Positions 11,990-25,679 of a stretch of DNA of 64,000 nt are shown here, in pieces. The stretch lies in assembly GCA_026874595.1 (NCBI GenBank), contig CM049320.1, positions 39,558,714-39,622,713 of the forward strand. Reading direction: 5' to 3'. Position 1 is the stretch's first letter. Each line of letters begins with the position of its first letter. The translations under genes were made by a program, and so were the position numbers. The notes under the pieces are model-generated. The model saw nothing but the letters and a program-made list of their open reading frames with translations, ran no database searches and was not told the origin of the DNA. The DNA is from Sipunculus nudus. Lineage: Eukaryota > Annelida > Sipuncula > Golfingiida > Sipunculidae.

Positions 11990-13900
11990 AATTTTGTTTA
12001 CCTTTGTTAATCAAAATTTGCTTCTAGTACCCTTAGTTAAGGACTGCAGAATATAGAATATCCTGATTAATACCCACACATATACCTTGATGTACATTCA
12101 CTAGTATTCTTCTACACAAATCAGCAACGATAGCACTGCGCCTTCATTGGTACAATGTATTGTACCAAGTTTAGTCAACAATAACAATTAAGAGCTGTCT
12201 TAAAATATGAAAATCTGGAAAACATAATGTTGAATTTTGCCCGATCACATAAAAGTATCGTCTTCAAAGTAGCTGAAATAGAAACTGCAGAAACCAACTA
12301 ACATGAACGCTGTGGTCTGAGAAGACGATGGCTGCATCTGAAGAGTTCTTTGTGCTTTGATAAATGACCAGAACGAGGTAATTGATGGAATGCCAAAGGC
12401 GGTCACAACGGTCCCATAGACATCGCCGTCTGTGTACTTATTGAGCACAAACAATGGTGCAATTTCAGCAAGAATACTGCGATGGCTCCACATTTCCTGA
12501 TTTCATATTGGCAGCGAAGGATTCAAGTGATTCCAGAAAGCTTCTAGAGACTGCAACTATTATAATATAAAGTGGAAAAGTCTCAAGATGAATCTTATTA
12601 TTAGATTAATGTAGTAATCTCCAATTTAATTCTACTTTTTCTTTCAAAGATTCTTCAATACTAAATTAGAAAAAGTGTCTACAAGATATTCTGCGAAACT
12701 CATTTTGGCACAGATCGCCTTATCCATTAACCTTAATGCATTTTGCATCCCATGTTCGATCCCCAGCGTGTTTATGAGAGGATTGTAGTAGCCCCGTCCT
12801 AGGTCAGTGGTTTCCTAAGGGTCCTCCGGTTTCCACCACCCATACAGAGAATTAAGAGCAACTGCATTTGGTGCTTTAGTAGGGGACTGTTTTCTGAAGA
12901 AAAATTAACGTTTTACTTTTTTGCTTATGTTGAGAGTTCGGTGATATAATATGTATTTTCTTTACTTCTTCATTTATACAGTATTCTTTGTATACCAGAC
13001 AACAAGTATCTGCATGGGGCATGTTATTAAAACTATCCATATCCTTTGCTCGGTACCCTTTATATCTGATAATGCCACAATGAACTTCCTGTGTAGAGTC
13101 TGGAGGTAGGCCAAAATGCTACATACCCTAGCCTACTCAACTTCAAAGACTGCATTGATGAAAGCTTAGTAATTACCCTACTCTGGGAGAGGTTTACGCC
13201 CTGACAGGGATGACATCTCTGTACACTTACTTTACCCAAGCATTTTTGAAACTTTTCCATAGCATTCATTTCATAAATATAAAAGTCATTATAATTTAAT
13301 TTAATTTTATTTATTTTATTTCAAAGATGTTTTACCAGGATGGCCTTTTCAGCACAATATGCTGCTTTTCAATAAGGTCCTGGGTCCTGTTAATATACAC
13401 ATAAAAGGCAAATTTATGTAAAAATTGTAAAATGCTGAACATACAATATGAAGATAAATACACGAATAGCACGCGCATACCTACATAGAAGTCTAGGATA
13501 ATTGTACACTCTAACGAGAATATGACAATGGCAAACATAAGGTAAGTATATATAAATCATAAAAAGTTCTGCTACATTAAACTCTGTATAAGGGCTTAAA
13601 AAGTGTTGGTAAAAGTGGCAACTGATCCCTAAGACAAGGACAAGCATGATATGTAGCAGATATATGTATAAGTGTACATCTAATAATAAAATGTTAGGTG
13701 GCGTCGATAAAGTGTTCACTATCCGAGGCTGACTTGAAAATAAGATGATACAAGACAGGGATCGGAATAATAAAAACTAGACATTGACACATAAACGAAA
13801 ATACAAATCATGATAATGGTGAACTCATTGGCTTTAAACGAAAAACAATACAGCACATATTTAAATTACGAGAGATCTAATAAAATGGTGAATATCAGGT
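11990..13900. other. Intergenic stretch, one weak minus ORF
   Basis: No known gene is recognised. On the minus strand, 12493-12245 could encode 82 residues with a hydrophobic stretch (TAFMLVGFCSFYF) and an AG dinucleotide just upstream of its ATG. It may be a last exon or a decayed copy, but nothing supports expression. From about 13400 the sequence repeats fragments of the 3' tail of the adjacent non-LTR retrotransposon. Confidence 0.3.
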
Positions 13901-13929
13901 AATAATACAAATAATTATACAATGTTATG

Positions 13930-16085
13930 TATCAAAATCTTGTACAAGTACTTAAAACGATCGCTATCTGAGGCGGTCTTTGGATTAAATGGCAGGTGAT
14001 TCCAAAGACAGGGGCTAGCGTAACAAAAATTGACTTAAAACATTCACTTCTGGGCATAGGTACGTTTAAATTGAGGTCAGCAGAAGATCTTGTTTTGTCT
14101 GGAATCTCTTGATATTTAAAAGCATTTTTAATATATTTAGGAACGTCTTCAGACAAACATTTATATACACATACACACATAAAATAACGACACCTCTGCT
14201 CCATAGTTATCCAACCTAGTTTGTTAATAAAAAACGCAGACGATATGTTGCTATCCAATTTTTTGTTACGAAACCTGCAGCCTCATTCTGTAGTTATTGG
14301 AATCGATTTAAATACTATTTAAAACAATTGCCCCAAACAGATATACAGTAATCGATGTGGCTTTGAAAAAAGAGCAAAATATATAGTATCTAAACTGGAA
14401 GTTGGAATTATTTTACTAAGTCGGAAAAGTAGTCCTAATTTAGATTTTAATTTTTCACACAAAAGTTTAATTTGTTCTTTCCACGTCAGCTTGGAGTCGA
14501 TGATGACACCAAGTAATTTTGTGCTATCCACAGGATATATTACTATGTTTTTGACCGGGTTCCGCCGCCGCCGCGTTCGTTTCAGGAGAACTCCTCTGAG
14601 ACTACTGGACGGATTTTTCCGAAACTTACACAAATTATCGGGTCACATGTGAACTGGTGCCTAACCAAGTGGCCTTGACCTCTGACCTTTCCTCTCTGCT
14701 CAGCGTCCGTTTGTGTGTCTGTTTCCACACATAAACCCACATATCTCGGGAACCGTTTGACCAATCAGGAAATTTTTTTTACACAAATGTAGCCCTTGGA
14801 TAGCTTTATAACATACACAAAAAAGGTGGCGCCTTCTGCAGCCATTTTTGCATAGTGTCCATCTGTTTGTCTGCCTTGGGTTAAAATTACTCATATCTCT
14901 GCAGTGGTTTGACTAATTCACCTGTAATTCGGCATGCGTATACATCCTGGATAGCTTTCTTGATTTTATGACAGGTGGCGTCAGTTTCATTCACGTTCAC
15001 GCTGCAGACATTAATGCTTATATCTCCGGACTCGTTTGACAAATCAGGAAAAAAATTACACAAATGTAGCCCTTGGATAGCTTTATAACATACACAAAAA
15101 TGCACAGCGTCCATCTGTTTTTCTGCTGTGGGATAAAATCACTCCTATCTCTGCAGTGGTTTGACTTTTCCACCTGAAATTTTGCATGTGTATACATCTT
15201 GGATAGTTTCTCGTTCAAAAAACAGGTGGCGCCACCTACAATCATGTTTATGTAGCAAAGATCGTTTCTAATATGTAACACATGTAACTCTATTTCCCCT
15301 GCCACTCAAACCATGCCTCACTTCACCCGTCCTACTCTGATTTTGGCGGATACACGTAGTCGCTTGTCGACTACCCGTATTTGGTTTATAACGATACTCT
15401 GATTGGAAGATCGTGTTTTCTGATTATTTCTAAATAACAACGCTGCAGATTTCACAGGGTTTATACGGAGTCGGATATCCTGAAACCATTCAAGAGCGAT
15501 GTCAATTCTATTTATAAGTTGGATTAACGCTGTAGCAGGTGAATCTGAGGACATATACAATTAGATATCATCGGCATAGATCATACATTTTTTTGTTTAA
15601 GTATTCCGGCAATACGTATATGTACACAAGGAACAAAACTGGTCCTAGTTCTGTGCCTTGCGGAGTTCCGTTATCCAAAACACACTCTTTAGAGAGTACA
15701 CCATTCGGGTAAACTGACTGTCGTCTTTTAGATAAATAATTTTTAAACCCAATAAGTTCAGCATCTAAGATGCAGTATTGTTTCAATTTACGTAATAAAA
15801 TGGAATGATTTAGGCTATCAAATCCCTTTTTTATGTCCAAAAAGCAGGCTGCTATAATCTTATTCTTGTTAATATTAATTAGACATTCATCGGCAATGGT
15901 GTGTAATGCTAGAGGTGCAGATCTATTTGCAAGATAAGCGAACTGTTTACCCGAGAATATTAGATTTTCATGGAAAAACGAGATTAAGTTATACATGACG
16001 AATGTTTCTAATATTTTAGGTATATGACCAATAATAGAAATTGATCGATAATTGTTAGGATCACGTTTGGCACCAGATGGTACAG
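13930..16085 (-). pseudogene. Broken non-LTR retrotransposon reverse transcriptase
   Basis: Read on the minus strand, 16085-15568 encodes reverse-transcriptase blocks (ILETFVMYNLISFF, AACFLDIKKGFDSLNHSILL, GTPQGTELGPVLFLVYI). The catalytic YADD region lies near 15570 but is interrupted by a stop. It continues at 15560-15385 (the LRINPVKSAALLF region) and resumes at 14560-14319 (STKLLGVIIDSKLTWKEQI) and 14258-13932 (LGWITMEQRCRYF). These are the fingers, palm and C-terminal blocks of a jockey/CR1-type element. The endonuclease half is absent (5' truncation), frames are broken, and another repeat is inserted at about 14556-15372. It is a dead copy. Confidence 0.8.
14556..15372. mobile_element. 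Repeat inserted into the non-LTR retrotransposon
   Basis: This segment interrupts the reverse-transcriptase frame. It shares long blocks with 25680-26520: a GCC-rich start followed by GGAGAACTCCTC, then GGGTCACATGTGAACTG, several TCTCGG/TGTTTGAC units, GGTGGCGCCA words, and an end near TTGTCGACTACC. Two copies with the same start and end in unrelated surroundings indicate a mobile family. No TIR, LTR or coding region was found, so its class is unknown. Confidence 0.6.
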
Positions 16086-16370
16086 AATAGCATCACTAAT
16101 ACAGAAGGAATTTTAAATGTAACAGATTTTTTGTTGTTGTTTAATTTTAATGTGAACAGAATTAATATAAATTATAACAGTATCTTGAATTTTGATTATA
16201 GATCGGTAAAAAAAATGTCTGTATGAAATAAATATTTCAATTACATTCTTAGACTGTTATGAGAAAATGTTTTAATTTTTATCATGTCACACGTACCTTT
16301 AAAAAAATTCTGTTGAACCGAATATTTTATATTATTATAAAACCATACATATGCTTTTATTTTTTAAAAC

Positions 16371-16371
<1 letters not shown>

Positions 16372-16443
<72 letters not shown>
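16372..16443. repeat. (AT)n microsatellite
   Basis: A run of about 36 AT units. Its tyrosine-isoleucine open frame is not a gene. Confidence 0.95.
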
Positions 16444-16447
<4 letters not shown>

Positions 16448-18585
16448 GCCTTTTAATATTTCTTAATAATACAGCAAGTTTAAGTAACACTCAGTAACTC
16501 ACAAAATCCCTACTAGTATAAATTTCGTTGGTATTTAAATTTGATTTCATACATACAATGTTTGCGTAGACCATGCATACAAAATTCATCAAAACTGTAG
16601 TAGGTAAACATAGGAAATGTTCATATCATTCAGATGTACATGGCCGGTCACAAGTTTTGTCATAGGCGGAATCTGACGCACCTAGCTATGGCATAGCTGT
16701 CAAAAAACAAGGGACCCATGGGTCACGGCGCTCAGCTGATCGTGATTGGACTATTTATGTTTCTCCACTGTGATACTATATCAAGTCGATAAAGCTTATG
16801 AATATCATGGACATGTTGAGCTATTATAAAGGAATGTAATGTAATATGTGGGTAAATGATAAATGAAATAACCTGACTGATGGATTAATAGAGTCAAATA
16901 TAGTGGTTTATTTTTTATTTATTTAGGAGGGGTTGAAAACTGTGATATATTTGAGAAAATATGAATGCAATGACAGCAGTAATAAGCAGTAGTAGAATGA
17001 TGATAAGGCTATTTGTTGAAGGATCTAAAGTGTATGGTAGTCTGCAAGCTTTCAATTTGACAGATATGATGTTATTGATTAACTATGCTGATGAAGTGAT
17101 TTATGAATTTGTGACTGTATGACACAATATCTCTTTAGTCTTGACAAGGTACATTATTGTGATGCCCACTTTGTCTACATATTACACAATATTGACATAA
17201 TTTCTGGCATATACATAGGTACCTATGGACGAATAGTTATACAAAATATTAAAGTATGAATATATCTGATTTATCTTGTTCTTGCTTACTGAGGCTGACT
17301 TTGGGATGGGGTTCGGAGAAGGGAAAAGTGAGGGCAGCACGAAGGTGGATGTAGAAATATTCAATTGTAATGTTTTTCATTTATATAAGAATATGAAAAG
17401 CTAAGAGGAAAGGGGCCCTCCTACTTGGTTATAGTAAAGTTCTAAATATATGATTGCAAACTAATACTCTGACAAGACTGTCATGGAGAAAAACAGTAAA
17501 AGTTTTGAGATAATGTGATGCATATGAAAATTTACAGATGGACAGGCAAGTGGACAGAATGGACTAATACCTTTATTTCACTTTCAAGGGAATAATGCAT
17601 TTGAGTTTATATATAATCCTATTTTTTTAAGCATATCCACTTTTTCCATTAAGAAGTTTTTATCTGAATCATTTTTTTTATTTACAGGTTTTATAAATTT
17701 TTGATAAAAAAAACCTGAAAACATAAGTTAAAATATTAGAACTGTTGCAAAAGTTGCAAGCATTATATATACAGAGTAAAAAACTGAAACTATAAGTTAA
17801 AATATTAGAATTGTTGCAAAAGTTGCAATCTTCATATATCCAGAGTGTAGCTCATATTGGATCATATTATGCATACGCATATATTTTATTATTTTTAAAT
17901 CATAAATGTTTAAACTGAATTTAAAAGAAAATAATGCCACAACATGGCATCTACAAGAATATTCCTTGAATCACTATTAAAAAGTTTTGCACATTGGATT
18001 TTCAGTACATCCTTAATTTTATTCACCAAAATAAAATAAAAGACTCAGTAAATTTGATAAAATAAAACATCTTTTCGAATAAAGTATACACACTGTTGGA
18101 TGAATGACGGACAAAAAATATCATTGTGCTAATTACTATCCCAGTTTTAATTTATTACTGGAATTAATAGTCAATTTCACACCTGGTGAAGTTTTTACTC
18201 TTCTGAAGTAAGGAATTACTTATCTCATGAACATCCACACTTTCATAGCAATACACCACTTTGTGGACACAATTAAATGTACACTTTAATCATTGTAACC
18301 CTGGTGGTACAATACAAAATCTAAAATGTAGCATTGCTTAGAATAAGAATAGATCAAATACAGAAAATAATAACATTCAACTAGTTTATGCACCATCTGG
18401 GGGGGGGGGGGAGTGCAGGGCAGAGGGGAAGCCTGCTGGTAGTGGCCAAGCTGACCCAAGGCAAGCTGCCTGGGGTGGATTACATAATGCAAGTGAAGGC
18501 TGTACTACTAGGTGGGCTAGATGTAAACAACACTTGACATGGTGTATGAAAACATGAATAAAAGCTATTCTTTCCAATCAATTTC
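16444..18585. other. Intergenic, no gene seen
   Basis: No recognisable coding region. A tandem pair of about 68 bp (17711-17845, AAGTTAAAATATTAGAA then TTGTTGCAAAAGTTGCAA) and a poly-G run near 18403 are the only structures noticed. Confidence 0.4.
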
Positions 18586-18589
18586 TTTG

Positions 18590-19630
18590 AAATTTCAGAT
18601 TTTTAAAGATTAAATCCTTATGTATATATGCTGTGAAAATTAAATCAACAGTGCCAAAGTTGGACAAAATTTAAGGTATTGATTTTTTATTTATGCTAAT
18701 AACTTGAAAAATTTGCAAAATTCAGATCTAATTTTGGGTAAACAATTGAATCTTGATTTAATAAAGTTATATTCCTGGGGACATCTAAAATTATGCCAAC
18801 AGCCTGGGGAGCATAGAGATGTGCACTGAATGACCTACAGTCATCAAAGTGGACTGCTTGACAATGTAAGGGAATACAACAAGAGCCTCCAAAAAAATTC
18901 AATAACTAGCCTAATTTTGCAGCTTTTATTTTCAAATTTTCAGATTTTTACAGATTGAATCCTTATGTATACATGCTGTGAAATTAAATCCACAGAACTT
19001 ACAGGAAAAAAACGTGCCGTGGCCAAAGTTGGGCAAAATTTAAGGTACCAATTTTATATTTGTGCCAATATATAAAAAAATTTAACAGATTTTGATCTAA
19101 TTTTTGTTATACAATTAAATTTTGATTAATTAAAGTTGTATTACTGGAAAAAAGTCCCTACCTTTAACACTTTTGGTCTTAAGTGACCAAATATCTTCCT
19201 GATTTTTTTACAAAGTCCATTATGTTTGGGCCCATAACTTTTTTAAATTATAAAATACTGACTTAATATCTGGCATGTACATAGAAACTATATAGAGGAA
19301 TATTTATGGTAAATATGAAGAAAACCAGATGAGTGGTTTTGATATTAGGCAGTCCTGAAGAGTGAAAATGAATTTCTAATAAAAAATTGAGGTTTTCCTT
19401 AATATCTCGAAGGAACGAAGTCCTATTGACCCAATTTTCGGCATGGTAGGAGATTTTGGGGACATCTAACTGTATGCCGAATTTCAGATTCGTAGGTCCA
19501 ACGGTGTCGAAACGTGTCAGTCTTACGGACGGACATCCGGACAGACGGACGGACGGACAGACGGACAGACGGACGGACGACGGACATTGGACCACGACTA
19601 TAGCTCAGATGACTTACAGTCAGCTGAGCT
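18590..19630 (-). mobile_element. Helentron-like (pearl-type) element, minus strand
   Basis: Read on the minus strand, the left end AGCTCAGCTGACTGTAAG is at 19630. A hairpin word CTGAGCT and a GTCC/GTCT microsatellite (19524-19585) follow it, then two core tandem units of about 350 bp (19140-18940 and 18775-18590). This order of subterminal repeat, GACG/GACA microsatellite and tandem core is that of bivalve pearl elements. The right end was not found, so the copy may be truncated. Confidence 0.55.
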
Positions 19631-19639
19631 AACAATAAT

Positions 19640-21750
19640 GTGTGAGATAGCGCCAGACAAGGAACAATTAGCCAACTTTAGTCTCAAGCTCAATATGCTT
19701 GAGAAGCGGCACATCTGAAACCTGATCGATGTTTGCCGCATGCCCATGTCCATTATTAATAACTGTTGCCTTTTTATCATGGGGGGGGGGGGGGGGGGGG
19801 TGCAATAACGATGTTTTAACTATACGCACGCATAGAGCGGCAGAATGTACATTACGCCAGATGGCGTTGCATGGCTATAATATAGAGCATTTGCGGACTC
19901 CGTTCAATACAGTGGACTAAATGACTGATACAGCAATTGCAATCGCGTCTACCTCATCGGAAAACAACGCCTCGATAGTGCATATGGCTGGGATTCACAA
20001 TGTATAGTAAATTTATGGTAAGAAACCTGTGACTGATATACATCATGATTTGAGTTAGGCTATCAGCTTGACGATTACGCTGGGCCAGTTTACACAGGAT
20101 ACTGTACAGCACAGAATCGGGCCAGTTCATTATATTGATTATAGGCTTGTCAGGTCTATATTTAACCACATCATCAGTTATAGGCCTATTCAAAGTACCC
20201 CGACCACATATGCATACTCCGTCTCCAGAAAATAAAATCGGGGTACAAGTCTACGGATTTAGAAATTCTCATATAAGGAGGAAGATAACCAAGTTATACA
20301 ATTTTACTAACACCGTTTTCTATGGCCAATACGATTCTAAATGGGAACGAAAACCCCTTACTATTTAATATAAGATCTATATGAGAGATTTTAGTCACTT
20401 TTCCAGGATTAAGGAAAACGAGGGTCCATATTCCAGCTGTGAGGACTTATGACAAAACCTAGGCTTTTTTTTAAAGATATCATTAATAATATTGTAATGT
20501 TTGAATTAATCAATTAAAAATATTGAACAAAAATTAAAGTTTCAGTTTTAAGGTAATTAGAAACATGATGGAAAAAAAACTTTTTGAGATATTAATTGTC
20601 AGGTAGATTAATATATATGTCCATTTTAAAGCGGCTTATATTATTATGCCTACTGGGGGCTAAAAACAGTGTAGGCCTTCCTTTTATATTTTTTTAATAT
20701 TACAATATCATGTGGAAATGAGTGAAAATTAAAAAAAAAATGTTTACCATCAGAAATTTAAGATCACTGTCATACTAGAACTCATTGAATGTGGCGGGAA
20801 CAACGTGGGAGCAAAATGACCTGTTCGAATTAGGCCTAACCTAGCTAAATAGTTATATAGCATGTGGCGGCTCCACTATCATATTTATTAAATCAGTTGG
20901 AATTTTAAGTGGGGGGGGGGGGGGGGGGGGCAAAGAAGGATAAAAAGCAGGTATATTAACTAATTCTCTATAGTCTGCCGTTTTCGATATTTATTTGGAT
21001 ACATTACGACAAGAAATATTGTTCCGCCCCCTCTCGGTGGTATTTTCAAGTTAAATTACGTTCATTCAAGAATCATCGGGAGGAGCGAGCAATTTTTTTC
21101 CCCAGAAATGATACATATATCTAGATCATCATCTGTAGATGCCAATTGTAGTTTGGTAAGTTTTTCGCTTTTTCTAGTTTTGAAATCATTGCAGGCTTTG
21201 TTTTTAATTTTGTAGTGGTCACGAGCTGACATTCCCTACAGAATAGGCCTACTTGCAGATCCACAACTGTGATACGATTGTTGACGGAGAGGAGCAGAGT
21301 GGATAGGAATCACACGTCTTGGGCGTTGCTGCAGCCTTGCAGCGCTGACATATATATAGTAAACAGATAAATGGAGTCCGTACGTGGCGGACTAGGCTGT
21401 AACATGGTCGTGGTAACGCAAACAAATCTCCGTTTTTCTTGTTCCATTCCTGAATGAAGTCTGAATGTTCGGGCTATCATAATACTAGAAAATATTTAAA
21501 GTGCTGATAATAAATTATGTTAAAGCACGTGCACTGATACAGTCTATTCGCAGCTGATTCAGGGGCAATGAAAGGTGCTGAATCCAAATTCCAGCTGGCA
21601 AATGGACTGAAATGCTTCAAAATTGATGGTTTCCATGGCAACCTGTGATTATTTTCAAGGAAATCTGATGTATAAAATTTATGGATATAATTTTGTTTAT
21701 TTTAAACATGAAAGTTGAAAAAATGAAATAAACCCTAAAATGTGGTCAAT
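19640..21750. other. Intergenic, no gene seen
   Basis: No recognisable coding region. Poly-G runs occur near 19782-19800 and 20911-20930. The stretch 20990-21420 is richer in CG dinucleotides than its neighbours and has a TATATATAG box near 21350, so it could hold a promoter for the downstream gene. Nothing else supports that. Confidence 0.3.
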
Positions 21751-21757
21751 GAACATA

Positions 21758-21912
21758 CAGTGGAACCCCACCTTGTGACCACCACGCAACTGTGACCACC
21801 CCACAATTCTGACCACTTTATAGGTAATTTAGAATTTCACAAATAAGATCACCCACAAATTAAAACCACTTTGATCAGTCCCATGGGAGTTGGTAATTGT
21901 GGGATTCCACTT
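21758..21912. mobile_element. Short pogo-like MITE
   Basis: It starts with TA then CAGTGGAACCCC, and closes with the complement AAGTGGAATCCC. The inside is made of TGTGACCACC-like words. A related copy with the same plan lies at 38455-38620. CAGT-type ends at TA fit pogo/Tigger-derived MITEs. Confidence 0.55.
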
Positions 21913-21956
21913 TATTTTTATCCTTCAAGTGACATTTTGTGACATTGCATAATTAA

Positions 21957-22847
21957 CATCGTCCATTAACCAGGCACAAATCATGACCGCTGGACCTCGA
22001 ATCTTTTAACTTTACATCCAGGGGGGGTCATAAAAAAATTACTTGAAACCTGAAATAATGTCACTGTTACCCATATCCTCTGAGCTATGGGGCTCAAAAT
22101 ACCCCCAAGGATAATTAAAAATTTGATTCAAAAGCAACAACTATTGCATTGATCACCATGATTCTTTGCATGCATATTCTTCATGGAGTGTTTCATCAGT
22201 TTCTGCAGACTGGTGGTGCCACATGGATTTTTTTTCTAATTTTATGCATTTTTTTCCTGTTTTTGAGACCTTCAAAGATGCAGTCTTATGTCAACAGGGC
22301 ACAAATTGTAACAATTGGACCTGGAATCTATTTACTTGACATCCTGGGAGGTCCATGAAAAATATTCTTGGAAACCTGAAATTAGGTCTCTGTAACCCAT
22401 ATCCTCTCACCTATTGGGCTCAGAAGTTTGTTGCAAAAGCTCCAGTATCTGAAGAACTCGTGCATTCATCACCATGATTTTTTGCATGCACATACATCAT
22501 CAAGTGTTTCATCAGTACCTGGCTTCCTGCAGACTGGTGGCAGCACCTGGATTTTTCAAATTTTTATGCATTTTCTTTAAATTTTTATTTTTGAGACCTT
22601 CAAAAATGAGGTTGCCTGTTAACATGGCACAAATCATTACCATTGCACCTAGAATCTTCTAACTTTACATCCTGGGATGTCCATGAAAAATCTTCTTGGA
22701 ATCCAGAAATAAGGTCTCCATTACCCATATCCCTTAAGCTGTGCTTCACTTTCAAGAATTGGGAACAATTAGGCATTCAGATGATAAAATTCCTTTTCTG
22801 AATGTCTTCCTACTCAGCTGAGTGTCATGACACCTGGGTCACTTGTT
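21957..22847 (+). mobile_element. Helentron-like element, 5' truncated
   Basis: Two to three units of the roughly 340-bp core repeat (AACAGGGCACAAATC, CTGCAGACTGGTGG, TTTTTGAGACCTT) lead to a right end with CAGCTGAG, a TGACACCTGGGTCA hairpin and CACTTGTT. The left end with its microsatellite is missing. Confidence 0.65.
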
Positions 22848-23110
22848 AAATGTTGATCAAAATCCAACAATTATCTTTTGGTGTTTGATTTTTTATGATA
22901 ATGTTCATATTGTGCATAAATTTGCATAATTTAACAGAAAATAGCTGGTCACTTATGATCAGTTGAACCTTCTATCTATATATTATTTAAAGAAATAGTT
23001 GCTTGTGTGTATCTTTCCATTTCCCCCTAAGGTAAGTCTGTAAGTGCATATTAAATGTAAAACTAAAAGGTTATGGGTCCATTAGGGACAGACAAATTCT
23101 CCGAACTTAA

Positions 23111-23610
23111 AGGGTGCCCAATCACCTATTAAGCATGTTGAATTAACATGAAAAATACCTTCTTTCCTTTTAAAAAATATCTGTACTTTCTAAAATTTTA
23201 CCTTGAAACCATTTGCTTATTCCTGTAAATGAGTGTTAAAAACAGTGGATCGGGTGCAATCAAAGGTGTCAACATAAACAGAGTGCATGGGGCTGCATGT
23301 ATTGATGAACCACAACATGTGTCAATGAGGAGATATCCTTACTGAAATTGCCAAAAAATTGTTTCCACTGGCGAAAAACATCACATGTTACGGCTCACAA
23401 TCAGACCTCCAGTCACATGGTTTGTTGTGGTAAACAGACACACATGGACTGTGTTTACCAACACGCAGATCCATAACAAGGTGTTAAAATGCCATATGCG
23501 AGTTACTGAGACTATGTGCTGGGAATGTTTTGCTGTGAACTACTGTATAAAGCAAAACTGAACTTATATTGTGAAAGAATAGGCATAATATTGCGCCTGA
23601 TTACGTCCCT
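23111..23610. mobile_element. 500-bp MITE with TTAA target duplication
   Basis: TTAA flanks both ends (23107-23110 and 23611-23614). The ends are short inverted repeats, AGGGTGCCCAATCA and the complement of AGGGACGTAATCA. A sister copy lies at 23821. TTAA targets are typical of piggyBac-type transposons. No reading frame is present. Confidence 0.6.
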
Positions 23611-23820
23611 TTAAAAATGTTTCATGTATACATTGTAAGCCACACTGACTTTCAGTCAATGAGTCATTCTGAGCTTTAGCAGTGGGTTACCATGTCTGAT
23701 ACTGATCGTTTCTTTCCCTAAAGATCATGTATCATGAGCTGTACTATGTCGGGTTTTACTCTGCTTTAATTGTGCTCATGTCTCTGTGAGTTTTATTCGA
23801 ATTGTCTAATTATTATTTAA

Positions 23821-24317
23821 AGGGGCCCAATCACCTTAAAAGCATGAGTTTACACAAAAAATACCTTCTTCCCTTTTAAATAAATCTGTACCTGCCAAAA
23901 AATTACCCTGAAACCGTTTGCTTTCTCCTGTAAACGAATGTTAAACACAGTGGACCGGGCACGATGAGAGGTGTAAACATAAAACACAGCTCGTGTGGCC
24001 TAGTGCATCACTGAGCCAAAAACATGTGTCAATCAGGAGATGCCCTGACTGACTTTGCCCAAAAAATGTAATACATGTTTCTGCTGGCTGAAAAACCTCG
24101 TGTTTCCTCTCTTAGTCGGACTTTCGGGCACCTGGTCTTGTTTTGGTAAACAGACTGTGTTTACCAACAAGCAGAGCCATAACATGGTGTGAAACAGCCA
24201 TATGTAAGGAAATGATACTGTGTGCTCGGATGTTTTTACTGGGAAACATTTGTATAAATTAAAACTGAACTGATAGTATGAAAGAATAGGTATAATCTAA
24301 CCCCTGATTATGTCCCT
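23821..24317. mobile_element. Sister copy of the TTAA MITE
   Basis: It is collinear with the 23111-23610 copy (AGGGGCCCAATCACC start, CCCCTGATTATGTCCCT end, with TGTGTTTACCAACA and AAAAATACCTTCTT blocks inside). It has TTAA on the left and a decayed GTAA on the right. A third, partial relative appears near 36080-36215. Confidence 0.6.
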
Positions 24318-24319
24318 GT

Positions 24320-25655
24320 AATTGTTTAATTATTTCTAATGATGTTTTTGCATAAAACATAGGAGAATCTATTTCTATTACATATATGTATAAGATAACT
24401 TTTGAATGTGTATAATTATACATAAAACATTCACTTCACAACCTTGTTATCTTGGTAATTTTGTTAACTTAAACTTGGAAATGTTAAAGGTTTATGTTAC
24501 ATATTAAGAAGGCACATACAGTTGTGCAGTAAGGCACTGATGATGACTGTTGAGACCACCCCTGTTTAACCTTGTTCTATAACCTATCATTACTGTGAGA
24601 CCCTCTTGCATCCCACCAAAGATCAGGTTGCACAATAGCCCATGTGAATCCAAGGTGAAGCCAAGTTTTCTCATGCTATTGATCCAAGTCATGCGGCCCC
24701 TGACTTGTTGTATGTGTATTGATTGTGATTAACAGAAGCGAATCTTCCTTCTGTATCAAGCAACACTGGCTCACAGCTGAACCAAATCTACACATAAAGG
24801 AGGATTAAATCTGATCCTGCTTGCAGTATAATTATTCAGGACCTACCTTCCATATAGTCAGAAATCCCAGGAACCATACCCATCACAGGCTTCATTTATA
24901 TACAGGCAAGCAGGTGAGGTCAGCTTTTTTAAATACAGAAACTATGCTGGTTCTTTGATAGATTTTTATTTCTCAGGTGATTTTATTAGGTAATAAGGGT
25001 TAAATATAGGTATATGGTACCTGGGTGATAGTGGATATACACTACTGGTACTGTTGTTTATTGATTGTGCACTGGGAAGGCCGTGTGTTCCATTTGTTTA
25101 TACAGATTACCACTGTGGGAATTAAATATTAACTGGTTTTGTGAGATATTTTCTTGCAGGTGAAACACTCACTCTAGCTTGTTGACCTACTTCTGTGTAT
25201 TATTTGTGGGTGTTTCATGTAAATTAAATCATATAAACATCTACAGTTCCTTGCATTTATGAAATAGCTTATAACAGTTCATTTAAGTACCATTTACACT
25301 AATTTGTATGTTCTAGTAAAGGTTTTTAAAGGTTTTCATGTACTTGTAGGGCAACAGAAAATTTCAATTAAATGTTGTATAATTTTGGGAAATTTCTTGT
25401 TGACATATATTTATCATTAAATTTAATATTACTTATCATTGATTATTCTGATTGATTATTATATTGATTACAGTCAAAATGCATGCTGAGTGTGGTACAG
25501 CTTGACAATCCAGATGTTTGGGAATAATCTGTTCTTCTGCTGATAGTGAAATGTAATCCATTTAATCAAGTATTGGCCTTTCTAATACAACTCTCACAAC
25601 TGTGAGAAGGAAGGACCTTACAAGAAAAATATTTATTGTATCCGCAAAAACAGAG
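24320..25655. other. Intergenic, nothing recognised
   Basis: AT-rich sequence with no supported coding region, repeat or RNA gene. Open frames here are short and have no recognisable similarity. Confidence 0.4.
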
Positions 25656-25679
25656 TCTTGTGGGATACTATGTTTTCAG

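Noticed and set aside
12245-12493. 82-residue minus-strand frame with a hydrophobic segment
   Set aside because: No recognised family, no second exon and no polyadenylation signal; kept only as a note in the intergenic entry.
14319-16085. A functional reverse transcriptase gene
   Set aside because: Stops, frame breaks, 5' truncation and an 0.8-kb insertion make it a dead copy.
16259-16456. 65-residue frame ending in Tyr-Ile repeats
   Set aside because: Coding of an AT microsatellite; no gene structure around it.
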